Source: Saprospiraceae bacterium (GTDB lineage: Bacteria > Bacteroidota > Bacteroidia > Chitinophagales > Saprospiraceae). From it: a stretch of 41,811 bases of DNA. Position 1 is the first letter of the stretch. Every line of letters starts with the position of its first letter. The translations under genes and the position numbers were made by a program. Positions 1 to 8,516 of the stretch are shown piece after piece. The stretch spans positions 1 through 41,811 of the forward strand of contig JABSSL010000107.1 in the NCBI GenBank assembly GCA_013214355.1. Reading direction: 5' to 3'. Under the pieces are notes generated by a model, which did no database searches, was not told the origin of the DNA, and saw only the letters and a program-made list of their open reading frames with translations.

Positions 1-124
1 TGGATCAACTTGCTCTCTTGCATCTCAATGCTTTTTACCCTAAGTTAACACCTAAGCCAATTTTGGAGAAATATTATTTACTCATTCCTCTAAATATCGA
101 CCAATCCACTTCGGAAGTCTATGG

Positions 125-1681
125 CTATTCCCAGGATTCCTGGAGTATAGGTTGCATGACTGGGTCTTTGGTATCGGTATCGCCAACTTCGGCACGAAGC
201 TGGAGCAGCGCAGCCTTCATTTCCTGTATCTTAGCCTGATATTTTGGATCGGCATAGGCGTTTTTGACCTCTTCTGGATCTTCTTCGAGGTCATAGAATT
301 CCCAAGCTGGAGGTGTCGTTTCTTGATGTGCCCCGGGTTTGCCCAAAGGTTGGCCATAGAAAAAAGCCAACTTGTATCGGTCATCCCGGATCCCGAAATG
401 AGCTGGTCGGTTGGTTTGATGGAGCCAATAGCGGTAGTACATCTGCTTTCGCCAACCTGAAGGCGTTTTACCCTTGAGGTTTTCTCGAAAACTTCTACCC
501 TGAAAGGAACTGGGAAGCACAGCACCGGCATAATCTGCAAAGAGGGAAGGGAAATCCAAATTGAGGATCATGTCAGCATTGCGACTGCCAGCACTTATCT
601 CTGCTGGATAACGAATCACAAATGGCATACGTAAGGCCTGTTCATAGATCATCCGCTTATCAAAAAAGCCATGTTCCCCTAGGAAGTAGCCTTGATCAGC
701 CGTGTAGATTATGACTGTATTTTCGTCTAGGCCTTCTGCTTTCAAGTAGTCCAAGATTTTACCAATGTTATCATCAATAGCTGCTCCCGAGCGGATAAAG
801 TCTTTGACAAATTTCTGGTAGATTTTCTTGCGGGCTGCTAGACTATCTAAACCCTCTAGTGAAAAGGGGATACCTGGATATCTGGCTTTTTTCCCTTCCT
901 TGACTCGCTTCGTATCTTCAACCCAGCGATTACCTAATCGCCACAATTGTTGCCCATCAAAGGAGCGCCCGCTATAGGAAGGACCGAAGTCATAAAGAGA
1001 CGGAGGCTCTGGTAATTCTTCTTCAGCTAGAAGCGCTTGGTGGCGGGCCGGGTAATCAAAAGGTTCGTGGGTGGCCTTAAAGTGAGTCATTAAGAAGAAG
1101 GGCTCTTCTTTACTCCTGTTTTTTAGCCAATCGATCGAGAGATTGCCGATAACGTCAGACGAGAATCCTTTGTAGACCTGACCCCCCTCTTCCCAATTTT
1201 CACGCGTCTTCAAAATGGGATCATGGTAACGTCCTTGACCAGGTAAGACATTGAAATGATCAAATCCGCTTGGTGTTTTCTTCAAGTGCCACTTGCCAAT
1301 GAGGGCTGTTTGGTATCCGCTTTTCTTAAGCACCTTGGCAATATTCATGCTGTCTGGCTCTAGGGCCTCCGATAGGGTGTAGACCCCATTTTGATGACTA
1401 TATTGACCCGTCATAATGCTAGCCCGGCTCGGGGTGCAGATGGAGTTCGTACAAAATACATTATCCAAAGTCATACCTTCTGCTGCCAGCCGTTTTATGT
1501 TGTCATTCTTGACGTAGTCAGCCAAAATACCCCCATAAATTCCCCAAGCCTGTGAGGTATGGTCATCTGACATGATGAATAGGATATTTGGACGGTCATT
1601 TTCTTCGGAAGAATGGCGCTGGCAAGAAAAGCCTAAGAGTAAGAATAGGAAAGCAGCTGTCCTTAGTGGGTTTTCGAACAT
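125..1681 (-). CDS. Secreted lipoprotein sulfatase (family S1)
   Basis: Type I sulfatase that removes sulfate esters, probably from a polysaccharide, at the cell surface or in the periplasm. Seen: a short hydrophobic leader ending in a lipobox (LLGFSC, Cys20); the metal-binding start of the fold (PNILFIMSDDH, Asp39/Asp40); and the formylglycine signature CTPSR with Cys82 as the residue to be oxidised, followed by the usual ASIMTG. GKWHLKK and TADQGYFLGEHGFFDKR carry further metal and sulfate ligands. Length (518 aa) is normal for the family. The start gives a clean signal peptide. The gene is divergent from a second, unrelated-subfamily sulfatase 106 bp away. No sulfatase-maturase gene is in the window, so the cysteine must be matured by an enzyme encoded elsewhere. 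Subfamily and substrate cannot be fixed by eye; the central QLWRLGNRWVED insert recalls sulfatases acting on glycosaminoglycans or algal glycans. Confidence 0.93.
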   Translation of the reverse strand: MFENPLRTAAFLFLLLGFSCQRHSSEENDRPNILFIMSDDHTSQAWGIYGGILADYVKNDNIKRLAAEGMTLDNVFCTNSICTPSRASIMTGQYSHQNGVYTLSEALEPDSMNIAKVLKKSGYQTALIGKWHLKKTPSGFDHFNVLPGQGRYHDPILKTRENWEEGGQVYKGFSSDVIGNLSIDWLKNRSKEEPFFLMTHFKATHEPFDYPARHQALLAEEELPEPPSLYDFGPSYSGRSFDGQQLWRLGNRWVEDTKRVKEGKKARYPGIPFSLEGLDSLAARKKIYQKFVKDFIRSGAAIDDNIGKILDYLKAEGLDENTVIIYTADQGYFLGEHGFFDKRMIYEQALRMPFVIRYPAEISAGSRNADMILNLDFPSLFADYAGAVLPSSFQGRSFRENLKGKTPSGWRKQMYYRYWLHQTNRPAHFGIRDDRYKLAFFYGQPLGKPGAHQETTPPAWEFYDLEEDPEEVKNAYADPKYQAKIQEMKAALLQLRAEVGDTDTKDPVMQPILQESWE

Positions 1682-1758
1682 TGAAACTTGTTTTGTCGGT
1701 CTTTCTTTCGTGACAAATTACAATTTTGTTCCTACTAAGCGGCCTAAAACCTATTTTT

Positions 1759-1782
1759 ATTGGATCACTTCATTAATCCAAT
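1759..1782. promoter_or_regulatory. Inverted repeat just upstream of second sulfatase start
   Basis: A perfect 7-bp inverted repeat, ATTGGAT (1759-1765) and ATCCAAT (1776-1782), ends 5 bp before the chosen ATG at 1788. It lies in the 106-bp divergent gap between the two sulfatases. It could be a repressor site or an mRNA hairpin that hinders initiation. Function is inferred from position only. Confidence 0.3.
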
Positions 1783-1787
1783 TAGCT

Positions 1788-3107
1788 ATGCGATATCGCA
1801 AATCCTGTCTTTGGGCACTGTCGGGTTGTTTGATCCTACTTCTTTCTTCCTGCACTGAAAAATCTACTCCTCCGCCCAATATCATCCTAATTATGGCAGA
1901 TGATTTGGGATATGAGGGCATTGCCTGCTTTGGTAATGATACGATTCAGACGCCGAACTTGGATCAACTGGCGGCAGGAGGTTTGCGGTTCACCGACTTT
2001 CATTCCAATGGCTCTGTTTGTACCCCGACACGCGCCGCCCTGTTGACTGGGAAATACCAGCAACGGGTGGGATTGGAAGGCGTGATTTATGTGCGCGGCG
2101 AGACGCGGCAATATGGTTTGGATACTAGTGTTGTCACGATGGCAAAGGCGTTGCAAGGCGCAGCTTACAGAACGGGCATTATGGGCAAATGGCATTTGGG
2201 GTACCAATCAGCATACAATCCTATTCATCATGGATTTGAAACGTTTTATGGGTATGTAAGTGGGAATATTGACTTTCATTCTCATTATGACAATGCCGGA
2301 ATTTATGATTGGTATCACAACTTGGATTCGATCTATGAGGAAGGATATGTAACGGATCTCATTACGGAGCATGCGGTGGATTTTATCAGAGCGCATAAGG
2401 ATGAACCCTTTTTTCTATACGTACCCCATGAGGCACCACACGTGCCTTTTCAAGGTCGTAATGATCCGGCCTATCGATTTTCAGACAATGAATTCAGTTA
2501 CTACGGTCCAGTCAAGGATAGATCAAGAGCGTATCGAGAAATGGTAGAGGTGATGGATGAAGGGATTGGTCGAATCATGAAAACGGTAGAAGAGCTCGAC
2601 TTGGCAGCGGAGACCCTGATCGTATTTATCAGCGATAATGGGGCGGAAAGTTTTGGGCACAATGGAGCATTGAATGGAGCGAAGGGTAGCTTGTTGGAAG
2701 GTGGACATCGTGTTCCTGCAATTGCCTATTGGAAAGGAAGGATTCAAGCCGGCATTACGGACCAGACGGTAATGAGTTTCGATTGGATGCCTACCTTCAT
2801 GACTTTGGCCGGGCTGGATGCTAAAGGGCTGGATTTGGATGGAGTAGATCTGTCTAATTTACTCCTACAAAATCAGCCATTACCCCCAAGAAGTTTAGCC
2901 TGGCGTTATCGAAATCAGAAAGCTTTACGGAAGGGGCCTTGGAAATTGTTCATGAGTGCTCAAGATACTTCCCTTTATCATCTAATTGAAGATCTGCCAG
3001 AGAATAGGGACTTATCATTGGAGCAAGCAGACGTACTTCAGCAGCTTATGGAGGAGTATGCAAGGTGGGAAGAGGAAATAGATACATATACCCAGAAGAC
3101 CAAATAG
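1788..3107 (+). CDS. Lipoprotein sulfatase, arylsulfatase A/GALNS-like
   Basis: Type I sulfatase with formylglycine active site. The reading frame is open further upstream to 1572, but that part overlaps the divergent sulfatase gene and has no leader-like character. ATG 1788 gives a standard lipoprotein signal (MRYRKSCLWALSG..., lipobox LLSSC, Cys22) and a 439-aa product. Seen: PNIILIMADDLGYEG metal site, CTPTR with Cys78 as the residue to be oxidised, GIMGKWHLG, and ISDNGAESFGHNGALNGAKG near the C-terminal sulfate-binding region. The compact length and GALNGAKGSLLEGGHRVP motif fit the arylsulfatase A / N-acetylgalactosamine-6-sulfatase branch, distinct from its divergent neighbour. It converges on the GH10 xylanase gene, with a shared hairpin between them. 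Likely role: desulfating a glycan so the neighbouring glycanase can act (inference). Confidence 0.93.
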   Translation: MRYRKSCLWALSGCLILLLSSCTEKSTPPPNIILIMADDLGYEGIACFGNDTIQTPNLDQLAAGGLRFTDFHSNGSVCTPTRAALLTGKYQQRVGLEGVIYVRGETRQYGLDTSVVTMAKALQGAAYRTGIMGKWHLGYQSAYNPIHHGFETFYGYVSGNIDFHSHYDNAGIYDWYHNLDSIYEEGYVTDLITEHAVDFIRAHKDEPFFLYVPHEAPHVPFQGRNDPAYRFSDNEFSYYGPVKDRSRAYREMVEVMDEGIGRIMKTVEELDLAAETLIVFISDNGAESFGHNGALNGAKGSLLEGGHRVPAIAYWKGRIQAGITDQTVMSFDWMPTFMTLAGLDAKGLDLDGVDLSNLLLQNQPLPPRSLAWRYRNQKALRKGPWKLFMSAQDTSLYHLIEDLPENRDLSLEQADVLQQLMEEYARWEEEIDTYTQKTK

Positions 3108-3116
3108 AAGCCTAAA

Positions 3117-3157
3117 AGCTGCCCGGAAGGCGGGTATAGTACCATCCGGGCAGTGCT
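3117..3157. terminator. Bidirectional terminator between convergent genes
   Basis: A perfect 9-bp stem, CTGCCCGGA (3119-3127) and TCCGGGCAG (3145-3153), sits between the convergent sulfatase (stop 3107) and GH10 gene (stop 3174). The minus-strand side is followed by GCTTTTAGG, a short T-run, so it should end the xylanase transcript best. Confidence 0.7.
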
Positions 3158-3173
3158 TCAAAATAGAACTTAT

Positions 3174-5306
3174 TTAGTCAATAATCATCTTTCGAAATCC
3201 ATGACCTTCATTGGTTTGAAGGCGAATAAAGTAGAGGCCCGGGCTTAGATCTTCAACGTTCAATAAGAACAAGGCATCTTGAGATATAACTTCTTTCATC
3301 ACATGTCCCAAGGCGTCCATCACGCTGAGGTTGGCTTTTGAGTTTTCAGTGCGTTCTATGGTGATCACCTCCTGAGCCGGATTTGGATAAATCCGGAAGT
3401 CGATAAGTCTAGCAGATAGATCCTCGGTATTGGTTTGCAGGTTATCACAATTGATTGTAAACTTTTCGTCGGTAGTAAGATCAATGGTGTCTCGGACTGT
3501 TTCACCACCACAGAAATAGGTGATCTGATATTTCCCTTTAAATGCTCGGGTAACCGAAAGCCCATCAGTATCCGTTACGGCTGTGGTATCGGTCCACCAG
3601 CGATTAAAAACCAGATCTATAAATGTATCTCCGGCTGGGGTTTGGGACCAATCTTCCCGAAAAAGGTTAGCCCCTGGGTTTTGCCAAGTAGCTACATCCC
3701 AGAAGTTCCAGAAGAGGAATCCATCCATGCTTTCATGACTAAAGACGGCAGTCAGAAAATCTTCTAGATATTTAGCCCCTAACTCTTCCGAAACAATTGG
3801 CGGTAGGTCAAATTCTGTAATCTTGGCCGTGAGCCCAAAGCTATCGTAGAAATCGTCTAGCGTAGCTAAAACCGATGGAATGCCATTGGGGAACCCACCA
3901 ATGTGGCCCTGAAACCCGATTCCATCCAATGGCGCGCCTGCGTCTAGTAGCTCTTGAATTCGTGCTTTTTTGAGGTCATACTGCCCGCCACCCGTATTGT
4001 TGAGGGTTAGCGTGACATAATCATTGAGGTACAACTTGGTTTCAGGAGAGATTTCTCTTACTCTTTTGAAGATATCTGCATACAACTCCCTTCCGGTGGT
4101 ATTACCTGGGACATTGGCAAAAGTGGGTTCCAGACTAGTATTCACCACTATCTCATTCAGCACATCCCATTCCGGTATGTTTCCTTTCAAACCGGGGTAG
4201 TTCAGTATTTCTTCCAAACGCCCATTAATTCGGTTCCATACGTAATCGGCATTATTGACATTGTTGAAAATGTCATCGGGGAGGTATTGTAATCCTGGCC
4301 ATACCAGATTATGGCCTCGAATCTGAATGTCTTGCTCTCTCAGCCAACTAACGGCATTGACCAGCTCATCATGAGAAACAAACCACTCTTCTTCCCATCC
4401 ATCCCATTTCAGATCATTTTCAAAGACGACCCAGTTGAAACCGTGGCCCTTACCGTCCAGGTTTCGAATTTTGTTTTCGTAGAAAGCATTCTGGTTGTTA
4501 TTACCCGCAATTCTGGCGGCGGTGATGGCTGATCCAAAAGCAAATTCATGCTTCATCATTTCGATTTCAAACTGGGCATCCTCAACCGGATTTCCTTGTC
4601 CATCCAAGGCCTCGATAGTGAGATCTGCTTTTCGGAACTCCTCAATTCGGGCTGCTGCGGCCGCTCTCCAGGGAGCATCTGCTTCATGCCCACCGTACAA
4701 CTCATTATTGAAATCACTTGGGATTTGATCAAGATTAACCTGTTGACCGAAATTTATGGCCGTGAACCCACCTATTTGGACCACCTGTTGCTGAGTAGCC
4801 AGATGAAAACCGAAGGCCAAGCCATTGGCATTATAGCTACCCGTTGACTCAAAGGGGACGGAATATTGTACCCAGCTGTCTGTTATGTTGACATCCAGAT
4901 AGATTTCTTTACTGAAATTGGTAGCATGCTCAATGAATAGTTTGGCCAAGCCACTTTCCCCCATAGCTCTCACCCAAAAGACTAGTAGCACTTTATCTCC
5001 TTGCTGGATACTTGTGTTGTTATTGATCTTCCATCCACTATCCCAAGGGTTATTTCCTTGTCCGCCAATCGTCATCTGTGAAAGCCGAGAAAAGGCTTGT
5101 CCCGTGACCGACTCGGAAGCGCGAGTCCCTCCCCAATTCGAGATGTTGCTGTAATTCCCTTCTTCATTATCAGTGAAAATCCAGGTTCCACTCGGCAAGC
5201 CATAATTACTACTTAGATTCGACTGTAAGTTGGAGTGATAATTGTCTTGTGCTAGCAACATCCAGCTTTGGCAAAGGAAAAAGACAAGAGCGTAAGTGTA
5301 TTTCAT
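3174..5306 (-). CDS. Secreted GH10 endo-1,4-beta-xylanase with CBM and T9SS domain
   Basis: Hydrolyses internal beta-1,4-xylosidic bonds of xylan. Order: signal peptide (about 1-19, ending MLLAQ); N-terminal carbohydrate-binding-like beta-sandwich of the CBM4/9 type (about 25-195); GH10 (alpha/beta)8 barrel (about 235-560); a short linker domain; T9SS sorting domain (about 632-710, starting FRIYPNPAQEV and ending GFRKMIID). Catalytic residues are visible: acid/base Glu385 in EWDVLNEIV and nucleophile Glu498 in KITEFDLPP; the substrate-binding GHNLVWPG motif is also present. The 710-aa length fits a modular GH10 enzyme. It is the last gene of a minus-strand series running from the ECF sigma factor and lies 93 bp after the five-repeat protein. 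The T9SS tail implies export across the outer membrane and surface anchoring or release. Sits next to two sulfatases. Confidence 0.95.
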   Translation of the reverse strand: MKYTYALVFFLCQSWMLLAQDNYHSNLQSNLSSNYGLPSGTWIFTDNEEGNYSNISNWGGTRASESVTGQAFSRLSQMTIGGQGNNPWDSGWKINNNTSIQQGDKVLLVFWVRAMGESGLAKLFIEHATNFSKEIYLDVNITDSWVQYSVPFESTGSYNANGLAFGFHLATQQQVVQIGGFTAINFGQQVNLDQIPSDFNNELYGGHEADAPWRAAAAARIEEFRKADLTIEALDGQGNPVEDAQFEIEMMKHEFAFGSAITAARIAGNNNQNAFYENKIRNLDGKGHGFNWVVFENDLKWDGWEEEWFVSHDELVNAVSWLREQDIQIRGHNLVWPGLQYLPDDIFNNVNNADYVWNRINGRLEEILNYPGLKGNIPEWDVLNEIVVNTSLEPTFANVPGNTTGRELYADIFKRVREISPETKLYLNDYVTLTLNNTGGGQYDLKKARIQELLDAGAPLDGIGFQGHIGGFPNGIPSVLATLDDFYDSFGLTAKITEFDLPPIVSEELGAKYLEDFLTAVFSHESMDGFLFWNFWDVATWQNPGANLFREDWSQTPAGDTFIDLVFNRWWTDTTAVTDTDGLSVTRAFKGKYQITYFCGGETVRDTIDLTTDEKFTINCDNLQTNTEDLSARLIDFRIYPNPAQEVITIERTENSKANLSVMDALGHVMKEVISQDALFLLNVEDLSPGLYFIRLQTNEGHGFRKMIID

Positions 5307-5399
5307 ATCCTAACAAATTAAAGGAAGGAGGCAATTTATGAGGTTGGATAAGGAGTGAACATGGGGTCCACTCCTGATTCCTTAATCGGTATTAAATTT

Positions 5400-8369
5400 C
5401 TATTTTTTGACAATCCGAACGGCCTTAGTAGTCTGGCCATTAATTGTCACCTGCATGAAGTATAGACCAGCTTGTAGGTCCTGAACTTGTAGCTCTTGGA
5501 AAACCCGCCCCGCTGGCTGTAATCCTAAACTTTCTTGATAGACCGTAGCGCCTAACGCGTTATAGAGCTGCACATTTACTTGACTAGCTTCGGCAAGATC
5601 AAAGCGCATACCTAGGGTATGATGTGCTGGGTTAGGGAATAGTGAGAGTGATTCTAATTCAGGAATTTCTCGCACATTCGTCATTAATTCCTGTCCAAAT
5701 GAAATCCAGTCAATACTCAGGGTACCATTAAATCCACCTACACCCGGATCAATGAAAAACTGTAGGTCGGTTACCCGTTCACCATCCACTGGGCAAGGAC
5801 CAGCCGTACAAGGAGTGCCACCAAAACCACCATCTGTATACGTATTGCTATAGTCATACTCATAAATGGAATATTCTGTAGTAAGGGTTTGTTGAACCGA
5901 GGGATTCGACGTGACAAATCCCTTGTTGTCCTGAAGGTCGATGCGAAGCGCTGTGCCGTCCACGGTGGATTTTGTTCGTATATACAGGAGGTTACTACTA
6001 CCTACGACATTAATGGCTAAGCTATCATTCGTTGCCAGGTCATGGGCACTATATACAATTGGGGAGAACTGTCCGCTACTACCATCTCCTACGATGGTCC
6101 ATTCCCCCTCTACAATGTTACTGCTTAAACCAGACATATCTGAAATATTGCTTAGATCATCCACATTGTAGTCATCACTGTAATTGACTACGCCAGCGGG
6201 ACTTTCGTCAATTGGCTGGCCAAAGGAGATCCAATCTATATTTACGGTTCCATTGTATGCGCCAGTCCCTGGATCGATGAATAGTTGAAGGAAATTAACG
6301 CGCTCGCCATCTACTGGACATGGGCCGGCGTCGCAAGGCGTCCCTCCAAAGCCTCCATCGGTGTAGGTCCCTGTATAATCAAATTCCAAGACTGTATATT
6401 CCGTTCCGACGGTCCCTTGCACGGAAGGATTTGACGTAACAAAACCATCTTCATCTTGTAGATCCAGGCGCAGTATGGTACCATCTACCGAAGCTTTAGC
6501 TTTCACATAGATTTTGTCTCCACTGCCTACCACACTTCCTAGGATACTAGTACCATTTACTTGATCGTGAATGTCATAGACCAGCGGCGCAAAAGCACCA
6601 GAGGTTCCATCGCCTGTAATGATCCAGTCACTATCGGCGATACTACTTACCAGTCCGCCAATGTCTGAGATGAATAAGGGATCATTATTATCAAAATTGT
6701 CAACATAGTTCGGGATACCAGCAGGACCTTCATCAGCCCCCAAGGGAGCACCAAAAGAAACAAAATCCACTACAATTTCTCCATTAAATCCACCATCGAC
6801 AGGGTTGGGATAGAATAAAACCGTACCAATGGCTGAACCGTCCACGGGGCAGGGACCATTCTCACAAGCAGTTCCTCCAAATCCGCCATCGATGTACTGA
6901 CCTGAAAAGTCATACACATAAGTTTGAAATTCAGTACCCAGTACCTTTGTCAAGGAAGGTTGTGAGGTGACGAAGTCAAGCGTGTCTACCAGGTCGATTC
7001 GCAAAGGCACGCCTTCTACGGTGGATTTAGCCCGGATATACAAGAGGTTATTTCCGGTTGCATCTAAAACGATGCTTTCACCAGTAGATTGGTCATTCAA
7101 GCCATAGGCCAGGGCTGAAAATGGCGTAGCGGTTCCATCCCCTGTAATCGTCCAGTCACTTCCCTCCTCCGTACTGACGAGACCAAAGGGGTCAGTTACC
7201 GAGTTGGTCGTACCATTGTTGAAGTGGTCACCATACACCGTCACACCCGGAGGCGCGGGTGGATCCAAGGATTTACCAAAGGAAATATAATCGATACTAA
7301 CTGTTCCCAAAAATTCACCAACGCCGGGTTCGATAAACATGACAATATCCGCGATTCGCATCGGATTTACCGGACACGGAGCGGTACTTTCTGTACAAGG
7401 TGTTCCGCCAAAACCTAGATCACGGAGTACCCCACTATAATCATATTCAAATACCTTATACTCTGTATCTAGTATTTTTGTGATGGAACCTTCTGTAGTC
7501 ACAAAACCGTCAATATCCTGCAAATCTAACCGTAGCGCTGTACCTTCTACCGTTGATTTGGCTTTGATATACAACTTGTTGTTTTCAGAAACGTCAATAT
7601 CAATGGTATCTAGAGTGTTGGGGTTTCTGAAGATATAGGTCAATGGATCCCACATGGCAATGGTTCCATCTCCAGTGATGTTCACTTCTGAATTATCTGT
7701 ATCGACATCTACCGTATATCCAGCTCCAATAAAGGTAAAGTTGTTGACGGAGCTATCCTGTTCAAAATGATCTTGGTAGATATCCGAAGTAATCACTGGG
7801 TCTGGCTCCTCACCAAAAGCGATATAGTCTATCACTACCGTTCCTCCAAAGCCACCTGCACCAGGATTGATGAAGAAAACCAACTGTTGGATCATCGTAG
7901 CATCTACATTGCAAGGCCCTGTAGTACAACTTGTACCACCAAATCCACCATCAATGAAGTTCCCGGTGAAATCGAATTCCAACACCATGAATTCGGTGGT
8001 CAAGGTTTTAGTGATACCTGCTTGAGAGGTAGCAAATCCACCCACATCTTGAAGATCCAATCTCAATTGTGTTCCCACATTGCTGGCTTTGGCCCGGATG
8101 AATATCTTATTGGTAGAGGTAGCATCTACAACCGTCTCAGTTCCAGCGCTGGGATCATGTGGTTTATATACAAATACATCCCATGGACCAGCATTGCCGT
8201 CACCAGTAATGGTCAATTCTGAATTAGCTTCGCTGAAGCTGTAGGCAGCTGCACCATCCATGAAGGCCGGATCGTCATTGTCAAACTCGTCCAGATAGGT
8301 TTGACCGAAGCCAGGAGCTGTGGCAAGTAGCAAGCAAAAGCAAAAGATAGGGTGTAGGAATTTTTTCAT
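5400..8369 (-). CDS. Secreted protein of five tandem ~176-aa repeats with T9SS domain
   Basis: 989 aa: signal peptide (about 1-22), five tandem copies of one domain, then a T9SS sorting domain (from about 905, SLFPNPAHHTLGMRF..., ending KAVRIVKK). The shared motif GGFGGTxC recurs at exact spacings of 177, 177, 177 and 175 codons. Each repeat reads roughly: (Y)xDxFxN start, TITGDGT, a charged-hydrophobic IxAKSTVxGTxLRxDLQD strand, GFVTS, TEYxxxEYDYSG, DGGFGGTPC-GPCPVDG with two conserved Cys, FIDPGxGGFNGT and DWISFG. The pattern suggests a beta-sandwich with one disulfide, reminiscent of carbohydrate-binding modules. The family is not one I can name. It lies between the surface glycan-binding lipoprotein and the GH10 xylanase, so a secreted multivalent glycan-binding role is the best inference. 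No catalytic motif was seen. Confidence 0.88.
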   Translation of the reverse strand: MKKFLHPIFCFCLLLATAPGFGQTYLDEFDNDDPAFMDGAAAYSFSEANSELTITGDGNAGPWDVFVYKPHDPSAGTETVVDATSTNKIFIRAKASNVGTQLRLDLQDVGGFATSQAGITKTLTTEFMVLEFDFTGNFIDGGFGGTSCTTGPCNVDATMIQQLVFFINPGAGGFGGTVVIDYIAFGEEPDPVITSDIYQDHFEQDSSVNNFTFIGAGYTVDVDTDNSEVNITGDGTIAMWDPLTYIFRNPNTLDTIDIDVSENNKLYIKAKSTVEGTALRLDLQDIDGFVTTEGSITKILDTEYKVFEYDYSGVLRDLGFGGTPCTESTAPCPVNPMRIADIVMFIEPGVGEFLGTVSIDYISFGKSLDPPAPPGVTVYGDHFNNGTTNSVTDPFGLVSTEEGSDWTITGDGTATPFSALAYGLNDQSTGESIVLDATGNNLLYIRAKSTVEGVPLRIDLVDTLDFVTSQPSLTKVLGTEFQTYVYDFSGQYIDGGFGGTACENGPCPVDGSAIGTVLFYPNPVDGGFNGEIVVDFVSFGAPLGADEGPAGIPNYVDNFDNNDPLFISDIGGLVSSIADSDWIITGDGTSGAFAPLVYDIHDQVNGTSILGSVVGSGDKIYVKAKASVDGTILRLDLQDEDGFVTSNPSVQGTVGTEYTVLEFDYTGTYTDGGFGGTPCDAGPCPVDGERVNFLQLFIDPGTGAYNGTVNIDWISFGQPIDESPAGVVNYSDDYNVDDLSNISDMSGLSSNIVEGEWTIVGDGSSGQFSPIVYSAHDLATNDSLAINVVGSSNLLYIRTKSTVDGTALRIDLQDNKGFVTSNPSVQQTLTTEYSIYEYDYSNTYTDGGFGGTPCTAGPCPVDGERVTDLQFFIDPGVGGFNGTLSIDWISFGQELMTNVREIPELESLSLFPNPAHHTLGMRFDLAEASQVNVQLYNALGATVYQESLGLQPAGRVFQELQVQDLQAGLYFMQVTINGQTTKAVRIVKK

Positions 8370-8474
8370 ATTCGTCTTTTTAAAATGATATTCCAGATTA
8401 TGTTGAAGAAGGCTTATTGAGCGTGAACAATTGTAAGGTTGAATGAAGAATTAGGAATGGAGAATTGGGAAATT

Positions 8475-8516
8475 CCATTATCCATTATCCATTATCCATT
8501 ATCCATTATCCATTAT
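8475..8516. repeat. Heptanucleotide tandem repeat, 6 x CCATTAT
   Basis: Six perfect copies of the 7-bp unit CCATTAT, abutting the stop codon of the glycan-binding lipoprotein gene (TGA at 8516-8518) and 106 bp upstream of the five-repeat protein start. Copy number is expected to vary by replication slippage. It resembles the short tandemly repeated repetitive sequences known in cyanobacteria and Bacteroidota. It lies outside coding sequence, so it could tune intergenic mRNA structure rather than frame. Confidence 0.9.

Noticed and set aside
1572-1787. 72-residue N-terminal extension of the second sulfatase
   Set aside because: It overlaps the divergent sulfatase gene and lacks a leader; ATG 1788 gives a normal lipoprotein signal.
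7767-8222. 151-codon plus-strand frame opposite the five-repeat protein
   Set aside because: It arises from the repetitive coding strand; similar shorter antisense frames recur in other repeats, and it has no protein-like features.
8475-8516. Possible CRISPR-like repeats
   Set aside because: The units are contiguous 7-mers without spacers, so this is a simple tandem repeat.
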